A stretch of 64,000 bases of DNA from Streptomyces asoensis (GCF_016860545.1 NZ_BNEB01000002.1:1736001-1800000), one strand, 5' to 3'. Shown: positions 49,961 to 59,114, counted from the stretch's first letter. Notes: a model not told the origin generated them from the sequence alone. Numbers and translations are program-made.

Positions 49961-52405
49961 TCACCCGGCCGGCAAGGCCTGTTCCGCCCAGATGGTCTTG
50001 CCTCGGGGGGTGTGCCGGGCGCCCCAGCTGTGGCTGAGCTGGGCGACCAGGAGCAGTCCGCGGCCGCCCTCGTCGTTGTCGCGGGCGCGGCGCAGGTGCG
50101 GGGCGGTGCTGCTGGCGTCGGACACCTCGCAGATCAGGCTGCGGTCCAGGATCAGCCGGAGTTCGATGGGCGGCTCGCCGTAGCGGATGGCGTTGGTGAC
50201 CAGTTCGCTCACGACGAGTTCGGTCACGAAGCCGGTCTCCTCCAGGCCCCACTCCCGCAGCCGCCGGCCGACGCCGCGGCGGATCCCGGCCACCGCCGCC
50301 GGTTCCGCGGGTACGTCCCAGACGGCCACGTGGGCCGAGTCCAGGGTGTGCGGGCGCGCCAGCAGCAGGGCCACGTCGTCGTCGGGCCGCTCCGGCAGCA
50401 GCGCCCGCAGCACGGTGTCGCAGGTGTCGTCCAGGGACGGCCCGGCGCGGGCCAGGGCGGACAGCAGGACGTCGATGCCCTGGTCGATGTCCTGGCCGTG
50501 GCCTTCGACGAGCCCGTCGGTGTACAGCGCGAGCAGGCTTCCCTCGGGCAGTTCGATCTCGGCGGACTCGAACGGCAGGCCCCCGAGCCCGAGCGGCGGG
50601 CCGGCGGGGAGGTCGAGGATGCGGGGCTCGCCGCCGGGGGTCAACAGTGCGGGTGGCGGGTGCCCGGCCCGGGCCAGGCAGCAGCGGCCGCTGACCGGGT
50701 CGTGAACGGCGTACAGGCAGGTCGCGCCGATGTCGGCGAAGCTGCCGGACAGGTCGTCGGCCTCGGCCGACAGCCGGTTGACGAGATCGTCCAGATGGGT
50801 CAGGAGCTCGTCGGGGGGAAGATCGACGTCGGCGAGGGTGCGTACGGCGGTGCGCAGCCGTCCCATGGCGGCCGAGGCCTGGATCCCGTGGCCCACGACA
50901 TCGCCGACGACGAGGGCCACGCGGGCCCCGGAGAGCGGGATGACGTCGAACCAGTCGCCGCCCACCCCCGACTGCGCGCTGGCCGGCAGATAGCGGGAGG
51001 CGACCTCGACCGCGAGCCGCTGCGGCAGCCGTTGCGGCAGCAGGCTGCTCTGGAGGGTGAGCGCGGTGGTCCGCTCGCGGGTGTAGCGGCGGGCGTTGTC
51101 GATGCTCAGCGCGGCCCTGGCGGTGATCTCGGCGCCGAGGAGCAGGTCGTCGCGGGTGAAGGGGTCCGGGCGGCGGTGGCGGGAGAAGGTGGCGACACCG
51201 AGGGTGATGCCGCGTGCGCGCATGGGTACGGCGAGCACCGAGTGGAAGCCGAACCGGCTCATGCGCCGGGCGCGTTCGGGGGCCTCCGCCGCCCACTGGG
51301 CGACTCCCTCGGTGGTCACCCGCACGATCGTGGGTTCGCCGGAGACCAGGCACTCGGCCGCCGGCGAGGTACCCGGGTAGGCGGCCACCGCACCCTGCGC
51401 CACCACGGCTTCCGGGCAGCCCGGCAGCACGGACTGGTTGGCGACCCGGCGCAGCGTGATCGGGTCGGGGAGTTCGAGGGGGCGCAGTTCCTGGTCGTCG
51501 TCGATGTCGGGGAGCAGGTCCACCGTGACGAAGTCCGCGAGCGGGCCGGTGGCCACGTCGGCGAGCTCCTGGGCGGTGCGGGTCAGATCGAGGGTCGAGC
51601 CGACGCGCACCCCCGCCTCGGCGATCAGGGCCAGCCGCTGTCTGGCCAGGTGTTCCTCGGTCGTGTTGTGGGCGGACAGGAGCACTCCGCGCACCGTGCC
51701 GTCCGCGTCGCGCACGGGGGCCAGCGACACCGACCACGAGCTCTCGTGCGGGTCGCCGGCCAGTTGCAGAGCGGCGCGCAGGTACTGGCGCTCGCCCGTC
51801 TCGATGACCCGTTGCATGAGGTCCTCGGTGCGGTCGCTCTCGGGGTCGAGGACGATCTCCGAGACGCGCAGCCCGCGCATCTCTGCCTCGGACAGTCCCA
51901 GCACGCGCTCCATGTCGGCGTTGGCGCGCAGCAGTTGCAGGTCCCTGTCGTAGAGGGCCATGGTGCAGGGGGAGTGGACCATCGACCACACCAGCATGCT
52001 GTCCTCGTCCGGTTCCCGGAGCGAGCCCGGTCTCGGCACGACGATGAGCCAGTCGACGGAGGCGGGCGATCCGTTCCCGTCGGCGTGGCCGGGCTCGCGG
52101 CGGTGGGCGAGCAGGCTGACCGTGACCCGGTGGCCGTCCCGGTGGCGCAGGTTCACCGTGCCGCTCCATCTGCGTGCTCCCGCGACCGATGTCAGCAGGG
52201 TCCCGACCGGGTCCTCGGCGAGCAGGAGGCCCGCGGAACGGCCGGTGACCTCCGAGGCGGGATAGCCGACCAGTCGCTGCGCGCCCTCGCTCCAGCCGGT
52301 CACCGTGCCTCGCGCGTCGACGACCGCCCGGGCGGACGCCGTCCCACCGCCGGCCCGCGCCCGCCGTCCTGCCGCGTCTTTCCCGGTGGTTCCGGTTCGC
52401 GTCAT
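49961..52405 (-). CDS. SpoIIE-type PP2C phosphatase with PAS, GAF and anti-sigma-like ATPase domains
   Basis: The 814-residue protein is modular: a first PAS domain (about residues 25-125, GWSEGAQRLVGYPASEVTG), a second PAS (about 140-255), a GAF domain (about 265-440), a SpoIIE/PP2C phosphatase (about 455-665; GGDWFDVIPL, GDVVGHGIQASAAM, ALYTDGLVEGHG) and a C-terminal HATPase_c domain of the RsbW kind (about 690-810; VVSELVTNAIRYGEPP, DEGGRGLLLVAQLSHSWG). Such multi-domain proteins control partner-switching cascades that free stress sigma factors. It stands alone, with an AT-rich divergent promoter region upstream. The signal sensed by the PAS/GAF part is unknown. Confidence 0.92.
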   Translation of the reverse strand: MTRTGTTGKDAAGRRARAGGGTASARAVVDARGTVTGWSEGAQRLVGYPASEVTGRSAGLLLAEDPVGTLLTSVAGARRWSGTVNLRHRDGHRVTVSLLAHRREPGHADGNGSPASVDWLIVVPRPGSLREPDEDSMLVWSMVHSPCTMALYDRDLQLLRANADMERVLGLSEAEMRGLRVSEIVLDPESDRTEDLMQRVIETGERQYLRAALQLAGDPHESSWSVSLAPVRDADGTVRGVLLSAHNTTEEHLARQRLALIAEAGVRVGSTLDLTRTAQELADVATGPLADFVTVDLLPDIDDDQELRPLELPDPITLRRVANQSVLPGCPEAVVAQGAVAAYPGTSPAAECLVSGEPTIVRVTTEGVAQWAAEAPERARRMSRFGFHSVLAVPMRARGITLGVATFSRHRRPDPFTRDDLLLGAEITARAALSIDNARRYTRERTTALTLQSSLLPQRLPQRLAVEVASRYLPASAQSGVGGDWFDVIPLSGARVALVVGDVVGHGIQASAAMGRLRTAVRTLADVDLPPDELLTHLDDLVNRLSAEADDLSGSFADIGATCLYAVHDPVSGRCCLARAGHPPPALLTPGGEPRILDLPAGPPLGLGGLPFESAEIELPEGSLLALYTDGLVEGHGQDIDQGIDVLLSALARAGPSLDDTCDTVLRALLPERPDDDVALLLARPHTLDSAHVAVWDVPAEPAAVAGIRRGVGRRLREWGLEETGFVTELVVSELVTNAIRYGEPPIELRLILDRSLICEVSDASSTAPHLRRARDNDEGGRGLLLVAQLSHSWGARHTPRGKTIWAEQALPAG

Positions 52406-52583
52406 CGCGTGCTTCCTGCCCTCGGCGGCATCGGCTCAGAACCGACATCTAAGCAAAATATTACATATTGGAAATAAAGGGTATGTTGTCCGCCTGTGCG
52501 TGAAGCGTGCGGGCGGGAAAATGCCGGGCGCCCGGTCGCCGGATCATGAGAAAGTGCCCGTCGGACCGGTGGACGGGGGGCGT

Positions 52584-53183
52584 ATGGGGCTGGTCTACAG
52601 CTACGAGATCTATCTGCGCCGGCGGGACGTCGCGGGGGCGCTGACCGCGCTCGCCGGACTGGCGCCACCGGCCCGTGCCGTACCGCCGCTCGACGTCACC
52701 CTGCCGGACGGAGAGCGGCTCGTCCTGCCCTTCACCTCGCGTTTCGAGAGCGAGCCGGTCGACTGCTCCGGCAGTCCCACGCTCGAACTCGACACGTCCA
52801 TCAGGTTCGGGGTGGACGACGCGGTGCGCGCCTTCGAGGGGCCGAGCGGCCGCGAGCCCGACGAGGACGGTCGGATCGCGATCGGGTACGTCTATCTGAC
52901 GGTCCGGTTCGCTTCCCTGCCGCATCCAGGTTACGCGTCGATGGAGTTCTGGGCGGCGACGTCGGGAATGAGCCGCATGTTCGCCCGCTCGGCACGCGTG
53001 AGGGAGCTGTTCACCGACCTCACCGCGGCGGTCGGCGGAGTGTGCTGCCTGTTCGACACCGGTGACGGCGGTCCCGAGGAGGTGTGCTGGCTCGACGGTG
53101 CGACGATGCGGGAGAAGGTCCCCGGCGACCGCTTCCCGGACCTGCGGTCCCTCACCGCGACCTGGCCCGACCCCGGCCGCTGA
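52584..53183 (+). CDS. Conserved hypothetical protein, unrecognised
   Basis: The 199-residue product starts at ATG 52584 with a GGACGGGG ribosome site: MGLVYSYEIYLRRRDVAGAL, then VTLPDGERLVLPFTSRFES, YVYLTVRFASLPHPGYASMEFWAATSGMSRMF and VCCLFDTGDGGPEEVCWLDGA. It has no signal or membrane segment. The pattern looks like a conserved streptomycete immunity- or structural-type protein but no domain is recognised. The upstream 178-base gap, shared with the phosphatase gene, is AT-rich at 52450-52490. Confidence 0.75.
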   Translation: MGLVYSYEIYLRRRDVAGALTALAGLAPPARAVPPLDVTLPDGERLVLPFTSRFESEPVDCSGSPTLELDTSIRFGVDDAVRAFEGPSGREPDEDGRIAIGYVYLTVRFASLPHPGYASMEFWAATSGMSRMFARSARVRELFTDLTAAVGGVCCLFDTGDGGPEEVCWLDGATMREKVPGDRFPDLRSLTATWPDPGR

Positions 53184-53547
53184 GTCCCCCCGTGATGGGG
53201 CGGCGGTGCTGGGCGCGCTGTACGGAGACTCCGCCGACCGGGCCCCAGGCGTCGATCCGGACCGTCGGGCCGCCGGACTCGCTCGGGCCCTCGTCCCGCA
53301 CCCCGCCCAGACGCAGCCCGTGCACCTCCACCCGGACGTCGGCGCGGACCTTGAGGCTCACGCCTCCGATCAGGCTCAGCTTGGTGATGCGCAGCTCGGC
53401 GCCGTCCGGGAGGTCGACGTCCGTCAGGTCGATGTCCGCGCCGCCGATGAGGGAGGCGGTGACCGTCCGCGGGGCGAAGTCACGCTACGGACGGCGGTAC
53501 TTGGGCCACAGTGCCCGCCGTCCCGCGTGGCGCATGACATGTGTCAT
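53152..53547 (-). pseudogene. Wall-stress (LiaF-C/DUF1707-like) protein gene interrupted by an amber codon
   Basis: Reading from ATG 53547, the frame gives MTHVMRHAGRRALWPKYRRP, then TAG (53485-53487), and continues in the same frame with RDFAPRTVTASLIGGADIDL, ELRITKLSLIGGVSLKVRAD and GPVGGVSV. These glycine-rich repeated SLIGG/GGV units are typical of the LiaF C-terminal/DUF1707-linked wall-stress domain. One changed codon would restore a protein of about 130 residues. The gene follows the MarR gene by about 20 bases on the same strand. The start region carries a perfect inverted repeat (53533-53548). The downstream part could still be translated by reinitiation, but no clear start is seen. 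Confidence 0.65.
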
Positions 53548-53568
53548 GGTCCGGTGTGCGGGTCGCCG

Positions 53569-53988
53569 TCACGCCTCCAGCATCAGCCGGAGCAGGTCGC
53601 GCAGTGACTCGCGCTGCTGTGTGCTGAGCGGCGCCAGCGGGGTGCCCGCGAAGGGCATGCGGGCGCGCAGGTCGGCGATGGCGGTGCGCCCGGCGGCCGT
53701 GGCGGCGACGAGTTTGACCCGGCGGTCGCCCGGGTCGGGACGGCGCTCGACCAGGCCGCGGCCCTCCAGGCGGTCGATGATCGCGGTGACGTTGGACGGC
53801 TCGGCGTGCAGGTGGTCGGCGATGCGGCGCATGGGGACCGGGTCCTCGGTGGTGAGCAGTGCCTTGGCCTGGAGCGGGGTGAGGTCGTGCGCGGTGGCGG
53901 CGGCCTCCGACTCCTGGGCGTAGCGGCGGTTGACGGCCGCGAAGAGGCCGACGACCTCTCTGGTCAGCTCGTCCGGTGACTTCGGCAT
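53569..53988 (-). CDS. MarR-family transcriptional regulator
   Basis: The 139-residue protein has the MarR winged helix: LTPLQAKALLTTEDPVPMRRIADHLHAEPSNVTAIIDRLEGRGLVERRPDPGDRRVKLV (read from about residues 37-95), with the wing Arg-rich DPGDRR. It is divergent from an SDR oxidoreductase gene. The 117-base gap between them carries two copies of TTATG-N3-CAT, and a related site lies at the start of the downstream pseudogene, so the regulator probably controls all three. The ligand is unknown; MarR proteins often sense phenolic compounds or oxidants. Confidence 0.92.
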   Translation of the reverse strand: MPKSPDELTREVVGLFAAVNRRYAQESEAAATAHDLTPLQAKALLTTEDPVPMRRIADHLHAEPSNVTAIIDRLEGRGLVERRPDPGDRRVKLVAATAAGRTAIADLRARMPFAGTPLAPLSTQQRESLRDLLRLMLEA

Positions 53989-54036
53989 GGTGCTCAGTCT
54001 AGCGATGTGCTTGACAAGGTGAAATATCGCGGTCCA

Positions 54037-54068
54037 TAGTTATGACACATGGTAGTTATGATCCATAA
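54037..54068. promoter_or_regulatory. Candidate MarR operators in the MarR/SDR gap
   Basis: Direct repeats TAGTTATGA occur at 54037-54045 and 54053-54061, 16 bases apart. Each begins an imperfect or perfect palindrome: TTATG-ACA-CATGG (54040-54052) and TTATG-ATC-CATAA (54056-54068). The first shares ATGACACATG with the inverted repeat in the pseudogene leader (53533-53548, minus strand). A bound MarR dimer here could block both divergent genes. Confidence 0.6.
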
Positions 54069-54105
54069 ATAAACTGTTCCCCGCATGAGTTCGGAGTGCT
54101 GAGAG

Positions 54106-54927
54106 ATGAGCGTCAAGACCGTCCTGATCACCGGGACTTCCACGGGAATCGGGCTGGCCACGGCTGTCGCCGCCGCGCGGAACGGCTGGCACGTCGTGGC
54201 CACCATGCGTGACACCGGCAAGGCGGGCGCGCTGCTGGCCGCGGCCGAGGCGGCCGGGGTCACCGTCGAGGTCAAGCCCCTGGACGTCACCGACCCGGCC
54301 TCGGTCAGGGACTGCCTGGCCGGCCTGGACCGCCTGGACGCGCTGGTCAACAACGCCGGCGCCGGCCACCTCGGCACCCTCGAACAGGAGGAGGTCGACG
54401 ACGTCCGGGCCGTCATGGAGGTCAACTTCTTCGGCGTCCTGCACGTCACCAAGGCGGCGCTGCCCCTGCTGCGGGCCGCGAAGGGGCGCGTGGTGACCGT
54501 CACCAGCGTCGGGGGAGTGGTCGGCCAGCCCTTCAACGAGGCTTATTGCGCGGCCAAGTTCGCCGTCGAGGGCTTCATGGAGTCCCTCGCCCCGGTCGCC
54601 GCGACCGTCGGCGTGGCCGTCAGTGTGGTCGAGCCGGGCGCGGTGGGCAGCGCGTTCGTCAGCAACGTCGGCGGACGCGACACGGTGCTGGACGCGGCAG
54701 GCCCGTACACGCCCGCGCTGACCTCCTACCTGGCCCGCACCCGCGACGCCTTCGCCGCCGCGCAGACGCCGCAGGACGCGGCGGCGCCGATCGTCGGTCT
54801 GCTGGAGGCCGAGCGGCCCGCCTTCCGGGTGCAGACCTCGGACGCCGCGCGGGCGTTCACCGCCACGAAGCTCTCGGACGGTGACGGCTCGGCCGTGCAG
54901 ACCATGACCGGCGCATGGATCGCCTGA
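54106..54927 (+). CDS. Short-chain dehydrogenase/reductase (SDR)
   Basis: The 273-residue protein is a classical SDR: TVLITGTSTGIGLATAV (cofactor loop TGxxxGIG), LVNNAGAGHLG, the catalytic Ser in TVTSVGGVVG and YCAAK (Tyr-x3-Lys) at about residue 147. It would use NAD(P)H to reduce a carbonyl or oxidise an alcohol. Probably repressed by the divergent MarR protein and induced by the same ligand that the enzyme detoxifies. It ends only four bases from the convergent FG-GAP gene. Confidence 0.93.
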   Translation: MSVKTVLITGTSTGIGLATAVAAARNGWHVVATMRDTGKAGALLAAAEAAGVTVEVKPLDVTDPASVRDCLAGLDRLDALVNNAGAGHLGTLEQEEVDDVRAVMEVNFFGVLHVTKAALPLLRAAKGRVVTVTSVGGVVGQPFNEAYCAAKFAVEGFMESLAPVAATVGVAVSVVEPGAVGSAFVSNVGGRDTVLDAAGPYTPALTSYLARTRDAFAAAQTPQDAAAPIVGLLEAERPAFRVQTSDAARAFTATKLSDGDGSAVQTMTGAWIA

Positions 54928-54930
54928 GCG

Positions 54931-57162
54931 CTAGGCGAGGCTGTTGAACTTGCCTCCCTCGCCCGCGTAGAGGTCGGTCGTCAGCCGGCTGAACGGCGCG
55001 GTCGCCGAACCGGTCGACCGGTAGACGTACGTGCCGTTCGGGCCGTGGGCGACCAGATCGGGCCGGCCGTCGGCGGTGACGTCCGCGGCGCCGACCACCT
55101 GGGAGAAGGCGTTCCAGCCGGAACCGATCCTGACCCGGGCGGTGAAGTTGCCCGTGCCGTTGCCCTGGTACAGCCACAGGACGCCCGAGGTGTCACGGGC
55201 GACGAGGTCGCCGGCCGTGCTGCCCGCGATGTCACCGACGGCGGTGATCTGGTTGTAGACCTGCCAGCCGGAGCCGACCCGGACGCGCGGGGCGAACGGG
55301 GCGGTCGAGCTGCCGGTGCCCTTGTACAGCCACAGGATTCCGGAGCCGTCGGTGGCGACGAGGTCGGTCCGGCCGTCTCCGGTGAGGTCGTCGCCCCCGG
55401 CGAGCTGCTTGTAGATCTGCCAGCCGGTGCCGACCTTGACCCGCGTGGCGAAGGTGCCGTCCCCCTTGCCCAGGTACAGCCACAGGACGCCCGAGGTGTC
55501 ACGGGCGACGAGGTCGCCGGTGGACGTGCCGGCCAGGTTCCCCGCGGCCTCGATCTGGTTGTAGACCTGCCAGCCCGAGCCGAGCCTCGTCCGCCCGGCC
55601 GTCTTCACCTGACCGCCCGACGGCCAGTCGAAGAGGTCGTCCCGCCACAGCACACCCGAGGCGTCCCGCGCGAGGACGTCCGTCGACCCGTTGTCCGTGT
55701 AGTCGTGCGGGTTGGGGGTGCGCGAGACCTGGAAGGTCCCCCGGGCGGTCGCCGGCGCGCCCACGCCGTCGGCCGGGGTGGCGGTGATCTGCCACGTGTA
55801 GACGCCGTTGGGGGCGCTGACGCCCGCCAGGACGCCGTCCCAGACGAAGGCGGCGGGGCTGCCGGGGGCGGGCTGCGCAAGGCGCGCGGTGAGCTTCCGG
55901 CCGGTCGCCGCGTGCGTCAGCGTGAGGTCGACGGTCGCACCCGCGCGGGACAGGGTCCACTCCATCGCGACCGTGGCCCCCGGCTTCTCCAGGCTCACCG
56001 CGGCGGGGACCTTCGACCCGGTCACCTCCAGGGCCGGGACCCGGTCCGTGCGGGCCACGAGCGTGCCGCTCGGCCGGCCGTCGTCGCCCTGCGCGAAACG
56101 GAACAGCCCGTCGGCGCCGGCCGTGGCGCCGCGCACCAGCAGGCGGCCGTCCGGCGCCCGGGCCGCGCTGGAGAAGCGCTCCAGGATCTCGTACGGCGCC
56201 GCGGTGGGATCGGTGACGCTGCGCGCGTACAGCGGGCTCGGAGTCTCGTCGGCCGCCCTGCCCGGGACCCCGTAGAGCAGCGTGTCCCCGATGACGCCCA
56301 CGACGACGGCACCGCTCAGGGAACTGTCCATGGCGAACCTGGGGTGCGCGTACGTGCCGTCCACGACGAGTTCGGTCACACCGCCCCGGTACTCGACCCA
56401 TGCCTCGTGGTCGGCCGTACGGGCGCCCGTGGACGCCTGGGGCCACGCGGCGATGTTCTGCCTGCTGCCCGACTCGATCACCGCGTCACCGGCGACGCTG
56501 GTGCGCGTCTTCCAGTACTCGGTCCGGAAGGTCGACGAACTCGGGAAGACCCGGTTGCTGCTCAGCACCAGCATGACGTCGCCCGTGGAGGCGACCACCT
56601 TGAAGTCCATGCTGTACGGATTCGACGAGCGCTTCGTCTTGTGCACCGCCCCGTCGGCCCGGGAGAGCTGCCACAGCTCCCGGTAACCCCCGCCGCCCGC
56701 GGGGACCTTCACGAAGAGGCTGTCGCCGACCACCCCGACGAGTTCGGCGCCGGGCGCGAACTCGGACGCGAGGTCGTAGGTCGCGGACCAGGTGCCGCCC
56801 TCGCTCATGTCCCGCAGGAAGACCGTGCTGCCGCCGTCGCTCGTCACGACGGTGTCGGAGTCGCTGTCGTGGCCCACGGTGCCCGCGCCGATCGGCAGCA
56901 CCGAGCCGTCGGCGTACGTGTGCCACTCCAGGACCGCGCGGCCCGAGTCGTCCGTGCGGGACGTCAGGTAGCCGGTGTCGCCGCTGCTGACGATCTCGGC
57001 GCCGGCGGGCAGGGCGGCTTCGTCCGCGGTGGCGGTCCCGGCCACCGCGGGGGGAGCGGCCACGGCCCCGGGCGAGGCCAGGACGCCGGCGCCGGCCGTC
57101 ACGGCGAGAACGGTGGCGACGCAGACGCCGAGACGGCGCCGGGAGGTGCGCAGGGGAGGCAA
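54931..57162 (-). CDS. Large secreted FG-GAP/VCBS repeat protein
   Basis: The roughly 743-residue preprotein begins at TTG 57162 (AAAGGG upstream) with a Tat-like or Sec signal (TSRRRLGVCVATVLAVTAGAGVLASPGAVA), followed by an N-terminal beta-rich half, an Ig-like part (VYTWQITATPADG) and C-terminal FG-GAP repeats of about 51 residues: DLVARDTSGVLWLYLGKGDG, DLVATDGSGILWLYKGTG and DLVARDTSGVLWLYQGNG. Such repeats form beta-propeller blades that bind calcium or sugars. It probably acts at the surface or in the medium. The start is one of several possible in a frame open to 57378. Confidence 0.8.
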   Translation of the reverse strand: MPPLRTSRRRLGVCVATVLAVTAGAGVLASPGAVAAPPAVAGTATADEAALPAGAEIVSSGDTGYLTSRTDDSGRAVLEWHTYADGSVLPIGAGTVGHDSDSDTVVTSDGGSTVFLRDMSEGGTWSATYDLASEFAPGAELVGVVGDSLFVKVPAGGGGYRELWQLSRADGAVHKTKRSSNPYSMDFKVVASTGDVMLVLSSNRVFPSSSTFRTEYWKTRTSVAGDAVIESGSRQNIAAWPQASTGARTADHEAWVEYRGGVTELVVDGTYAHPRFAMDSSLSGAVVVGVIGDTLLYGVPGRAADETPSPLYARSVTDPTAAPYEILERFSSAARAPDGRLLVRGATAGADGLFRFAQGDDGRPSGTLVARTDRVPALEVTGSKVPAAVSLEKPGATVAMEWTLSRAGATVDLTLTHAATGRKLTARLAQPAPGSPAAFVWDGVLAGVSAPNGVYTWQITATPADGVGAPATARGTFQVSRTPNPHDYTDNGSTDVLARDASGVLWRDDLFDWPSGGQVKTAGRTRLGSGWQVYNQIEAAGNLAGTSTGDLVARDTSGVLWLYLGKGDGTFATRVKVGTGWQIYKQLAGGDDLTGDGRTDLVATDGSGILWLYKGTGSSTAPFAPRVRVGSGWQVYNQITAVGDIAGSTAGDLVARDTSGVLWLYQGNGTGNFTARVRIGSGWNAFSQVVGAADVTADGRPDLVAHGPNGTYVYRSTGSATAPFSRLTTDLYAGEGGKFNSLA
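55167..55520. repeat. Identical 48-bp repeats within the FG-GAP gene
   Basis: The 48 bases at 55167-55214 recur without change at 55473-55520, 306 bases (two 153-base repeat units) apart, and a diverged copy lies between them. They encode the FG-GAP blade core. Perfect identity inside otherwise diverged repeats suggests recent gene conversion or duplication. Confidence 0.8.
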
Positions 57163-57367
57163 GGAAGCCCTTTCACGGTGAGGTGAGCGGCACGCACGCG
57201 CGCGTACCGCAAGATCGGACCTGTGAAGCGGGCCGGTGGTTGTACGTGTGGCCGCACCTACTTCCGGGACGACGAGCGCCCCTGCCGTGCGGTGGTCCGG
57301 CGGGCCGTGCGGTCGTCCGGCCGCCCGTGCGGTAATCCTGGAGCACCCGGCGGCGGCTTCTCGGACA

Positions 57368-58336
57368 ATGGCCGTCATGCTGCCCCTTCACGCCAACCCG
57401 CTCTTCACCCGGCTCGCCGACGCCGAACGGATCCTCGTCGCGGGCGCGGGCGGCGGATTCGACATCTACTCGGGCCTGCCGCTCGCGCTCTCGCTCCTGC
57501 ACCAGGGCAGGCAGGTCCATCTCGCCAACCTCTCCTTCAGCGGGCTCGACGGGCTGCCCCTCGACGACTGGGCCGCTCCCGACCTCGCGGCCGTCACCGC
57601 CGACTCCGCGCCGCACCAGAGCTACTTCCCGGAGCGGACCCTCGCCCGGTGGCTGCGGGAGCACGACTACCCCGACACCGTCTACGCCTTCCCGCAGACC
57701 GGCGTGCTCCCGCTGCGCGCCGCGTACCGGGCGCTGATCGAACTGCACGCCATCGACGCCGTGGTCCTGGTCGACGGCGGCACGGACATCCTGCTGCGCG
57801 GTGACGAGTCCGGTCTGGGCACGCCGGAGGAGGATCTGGCCAGCGTGGCGGCGCTGGCCGGGCTGGACGGCGTGCCCACCCGGCTCGTGGTGTCGGTCGG
57901 CTTCGGCGTGGACGCCTACCACGGCGTCAACCACGTCCAGGTGCTGGAGAACATGGCCGCGCTGGAACGCGACGGCGCGTACCTCGGCGCGTTCTCGATG
58001 TCGCGCGCCACCCGGGAGGGGGCGCTCTACCTCGACGCGGTGGCGCACGCCCAGCAGCACACCCCCGACCGTCCCAGCATCGTGAACGGCTCGATCGCCG
58101 CGGCGGTGCGCGGGTCGTTCGGCGATGTGCGGTTCACCGAACGCACCCGGGGGAGCGAACTGTTCGTGAACCCGCTGATGTCGCTGTACTTCGCCTTCGA
58201 CCTGCCGGGCCTGGCGGCCCGGTGCCTCTACCTGGACCGGATCGAGGACACCCATCTGATGCGTCAGGTGCACTCCCGTATCGCCGAGTTCCGCGACACC
58301 ACGGTGACCCGGCCGCCCCGCCGTTTCCCGCACTGA
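57368..58336 (+). CDS. DUF1152 domain protein
   Basis: The 322-residue protein shows the DUF1152 pattern: ILVAGAGGGFDIYSGLPLALSL near residue 22, VHLANLSFSG, VVLVDGGTDILLRGDESGLGTP in the middle and VGFGVDAYHGVNH. The Rossmann-like glycine motif and the DGGTD loop suggest a small-molecule or nucleotide-binding enzyme, but the family has no settled function. The start is ATG 57368 or ATG 57377. It is divergent from the FG-GAP gene. Confidence 0.85.
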   Translation: MAVMLPLHANPLFTRLADAERILVAGAGGGFDIYSGLPLALSLLHQGRQVHLANLSFSGLDGLPLDDWAAPDLAAVTADSAPHQSYFPERTLARWLREHDYPDTVYAFPQTGVLPLRAAYRALIELHAIDAVVLVDGGTDILLRGDESGLGTPEEDLASVAALAGLDGVPTRLVVSVGFGVDAYHGVNHVQVLENMAALERDGAYLGAFSMSRATREGALYLDAVAHAQQHTPDRPSIVNGSIAAAVRGSFGDVRFTERTRGSELFVNPLMSLYFAFDLPGLAARCLYLDRIEDTHLMRQVHSRIAEFRDTTVTRPPRRFPH

Positions 58337-58493
58337 CGCCGGCCGGGGTCCTGGCGCGCGGCGCCCGGCCTGCGCGCCGCCCGTCCCGCCCTCGCACCTC
58401 GCCCTGGCCTTCGCCCGCGGGACACCTCACCCTGGGAGGGAGCGGACCTGCGACGTGCCGTCGGGCCGCCATGAGGCGCGAGGGGTGATCGGG

Positions 58494-59114
58494 ATGACGG
58501 GGACTCGGCAGATCCTGTTCGTCCAGGGCGGCGGCGAGGGCACGCACGACGCATGGGACGACAAGCTCGTCGGCAGCCTGCGGCGGGCCCTCGGCGAGGG
58601 GTACGAGGTCCGCTATCCGCGGATGCCCGACGAAGACGACCCGGGGTACGCCGCCTGGGGACCGGCGATCCTGCGCGGGACGGCCGGGCTGGGGGACGGG
58701 GCGGCCGTGGTCGGTCACTCGGTGGGCGGGACGATGCTCGTCCGGGCGCTCGCCGAGCGGCCGCCGCGGGGCCGGCTCGCGGCGATCGTGCTGATCTCCG
58801 CCCCGTTCGTCGGCGAGGGCGGCTGGCCGGACGAGGAGTCCGGGCTGCCCGCCGACCTCGGCGCGCGGCTGCCGCAGGGTGTGCCGGTGCACGTCTTCCA
58901 CGGGCTCGACGACGACACCGTCCCGCCGTCGCACGCCGATCTCTACGCCCGGGCGATCCCGCAGGCCCGGGTGCACCGGCTGCCCGGGCGCGACCACCAG
59001 CTCGGCGACGATCTGCGCGAGGTGGCCGCGGTCCTCGTCCCCGGCGGGGGTCAGTCCCCGGGCCGGACGAACTCCGGCTGGTCGAGCAGCCGCAGCCAGC
59101 TCCCGTCGGGCTGA
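58494..59114 (+). CDS. Small alpha/beta hydrolase (RBBP9/YdeN-like)
   Basis: The 206-residue protein has an alpha/beta-hydrolase core: ILFVQGGGEGTHDAWDDKL (oxyanion region), nucleophile elbow VVGHSVGGTML with Ser at about 77, the Asp in FHGLDDDTVPP and His in LPGRDHQLGDD. Length and motifs match the RBBP9/YdeN group of small serine hydrolases. The C-terminal tail overlaps the convergent NTF2-like gene by 64 bases, so either the two really overlap or the tail is dispensable. GAGGGG precedes ATG 58494. Confidence 0.85.
   Translation: MTGTRQILFVQGGGEGTHDAWDDKLVGSLRRALGEGYEVRYPRMPDEDDPGYAAWGPAILRGTAGLGDGAAVVGHSVGGTMLVRALAERPPRGRLAAIVLISAPFVGEGGWPDEESGLPADLGARLPQGVPVHVFHGLDDDTVPPSHADLYARAIPQARVHRLPGRDHQLGDDLREVAAVLVPGGGQSPGRTNSGWSSSRSQLPSG

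Noticed and set aside
49904..52477. Open frame of 857 codons on the plus strand
   Set aside because: It is antisense to the SpoIIE-type phosphatase and shows no recognisable domain.
52479..52484. GGGTAT as a possible stress sigma factor -10 ahead of the 52584 gene
   Set aside because: No GTTT-type -35 was found at 14-16 bases upstream, so the hexamer alone is not enough.
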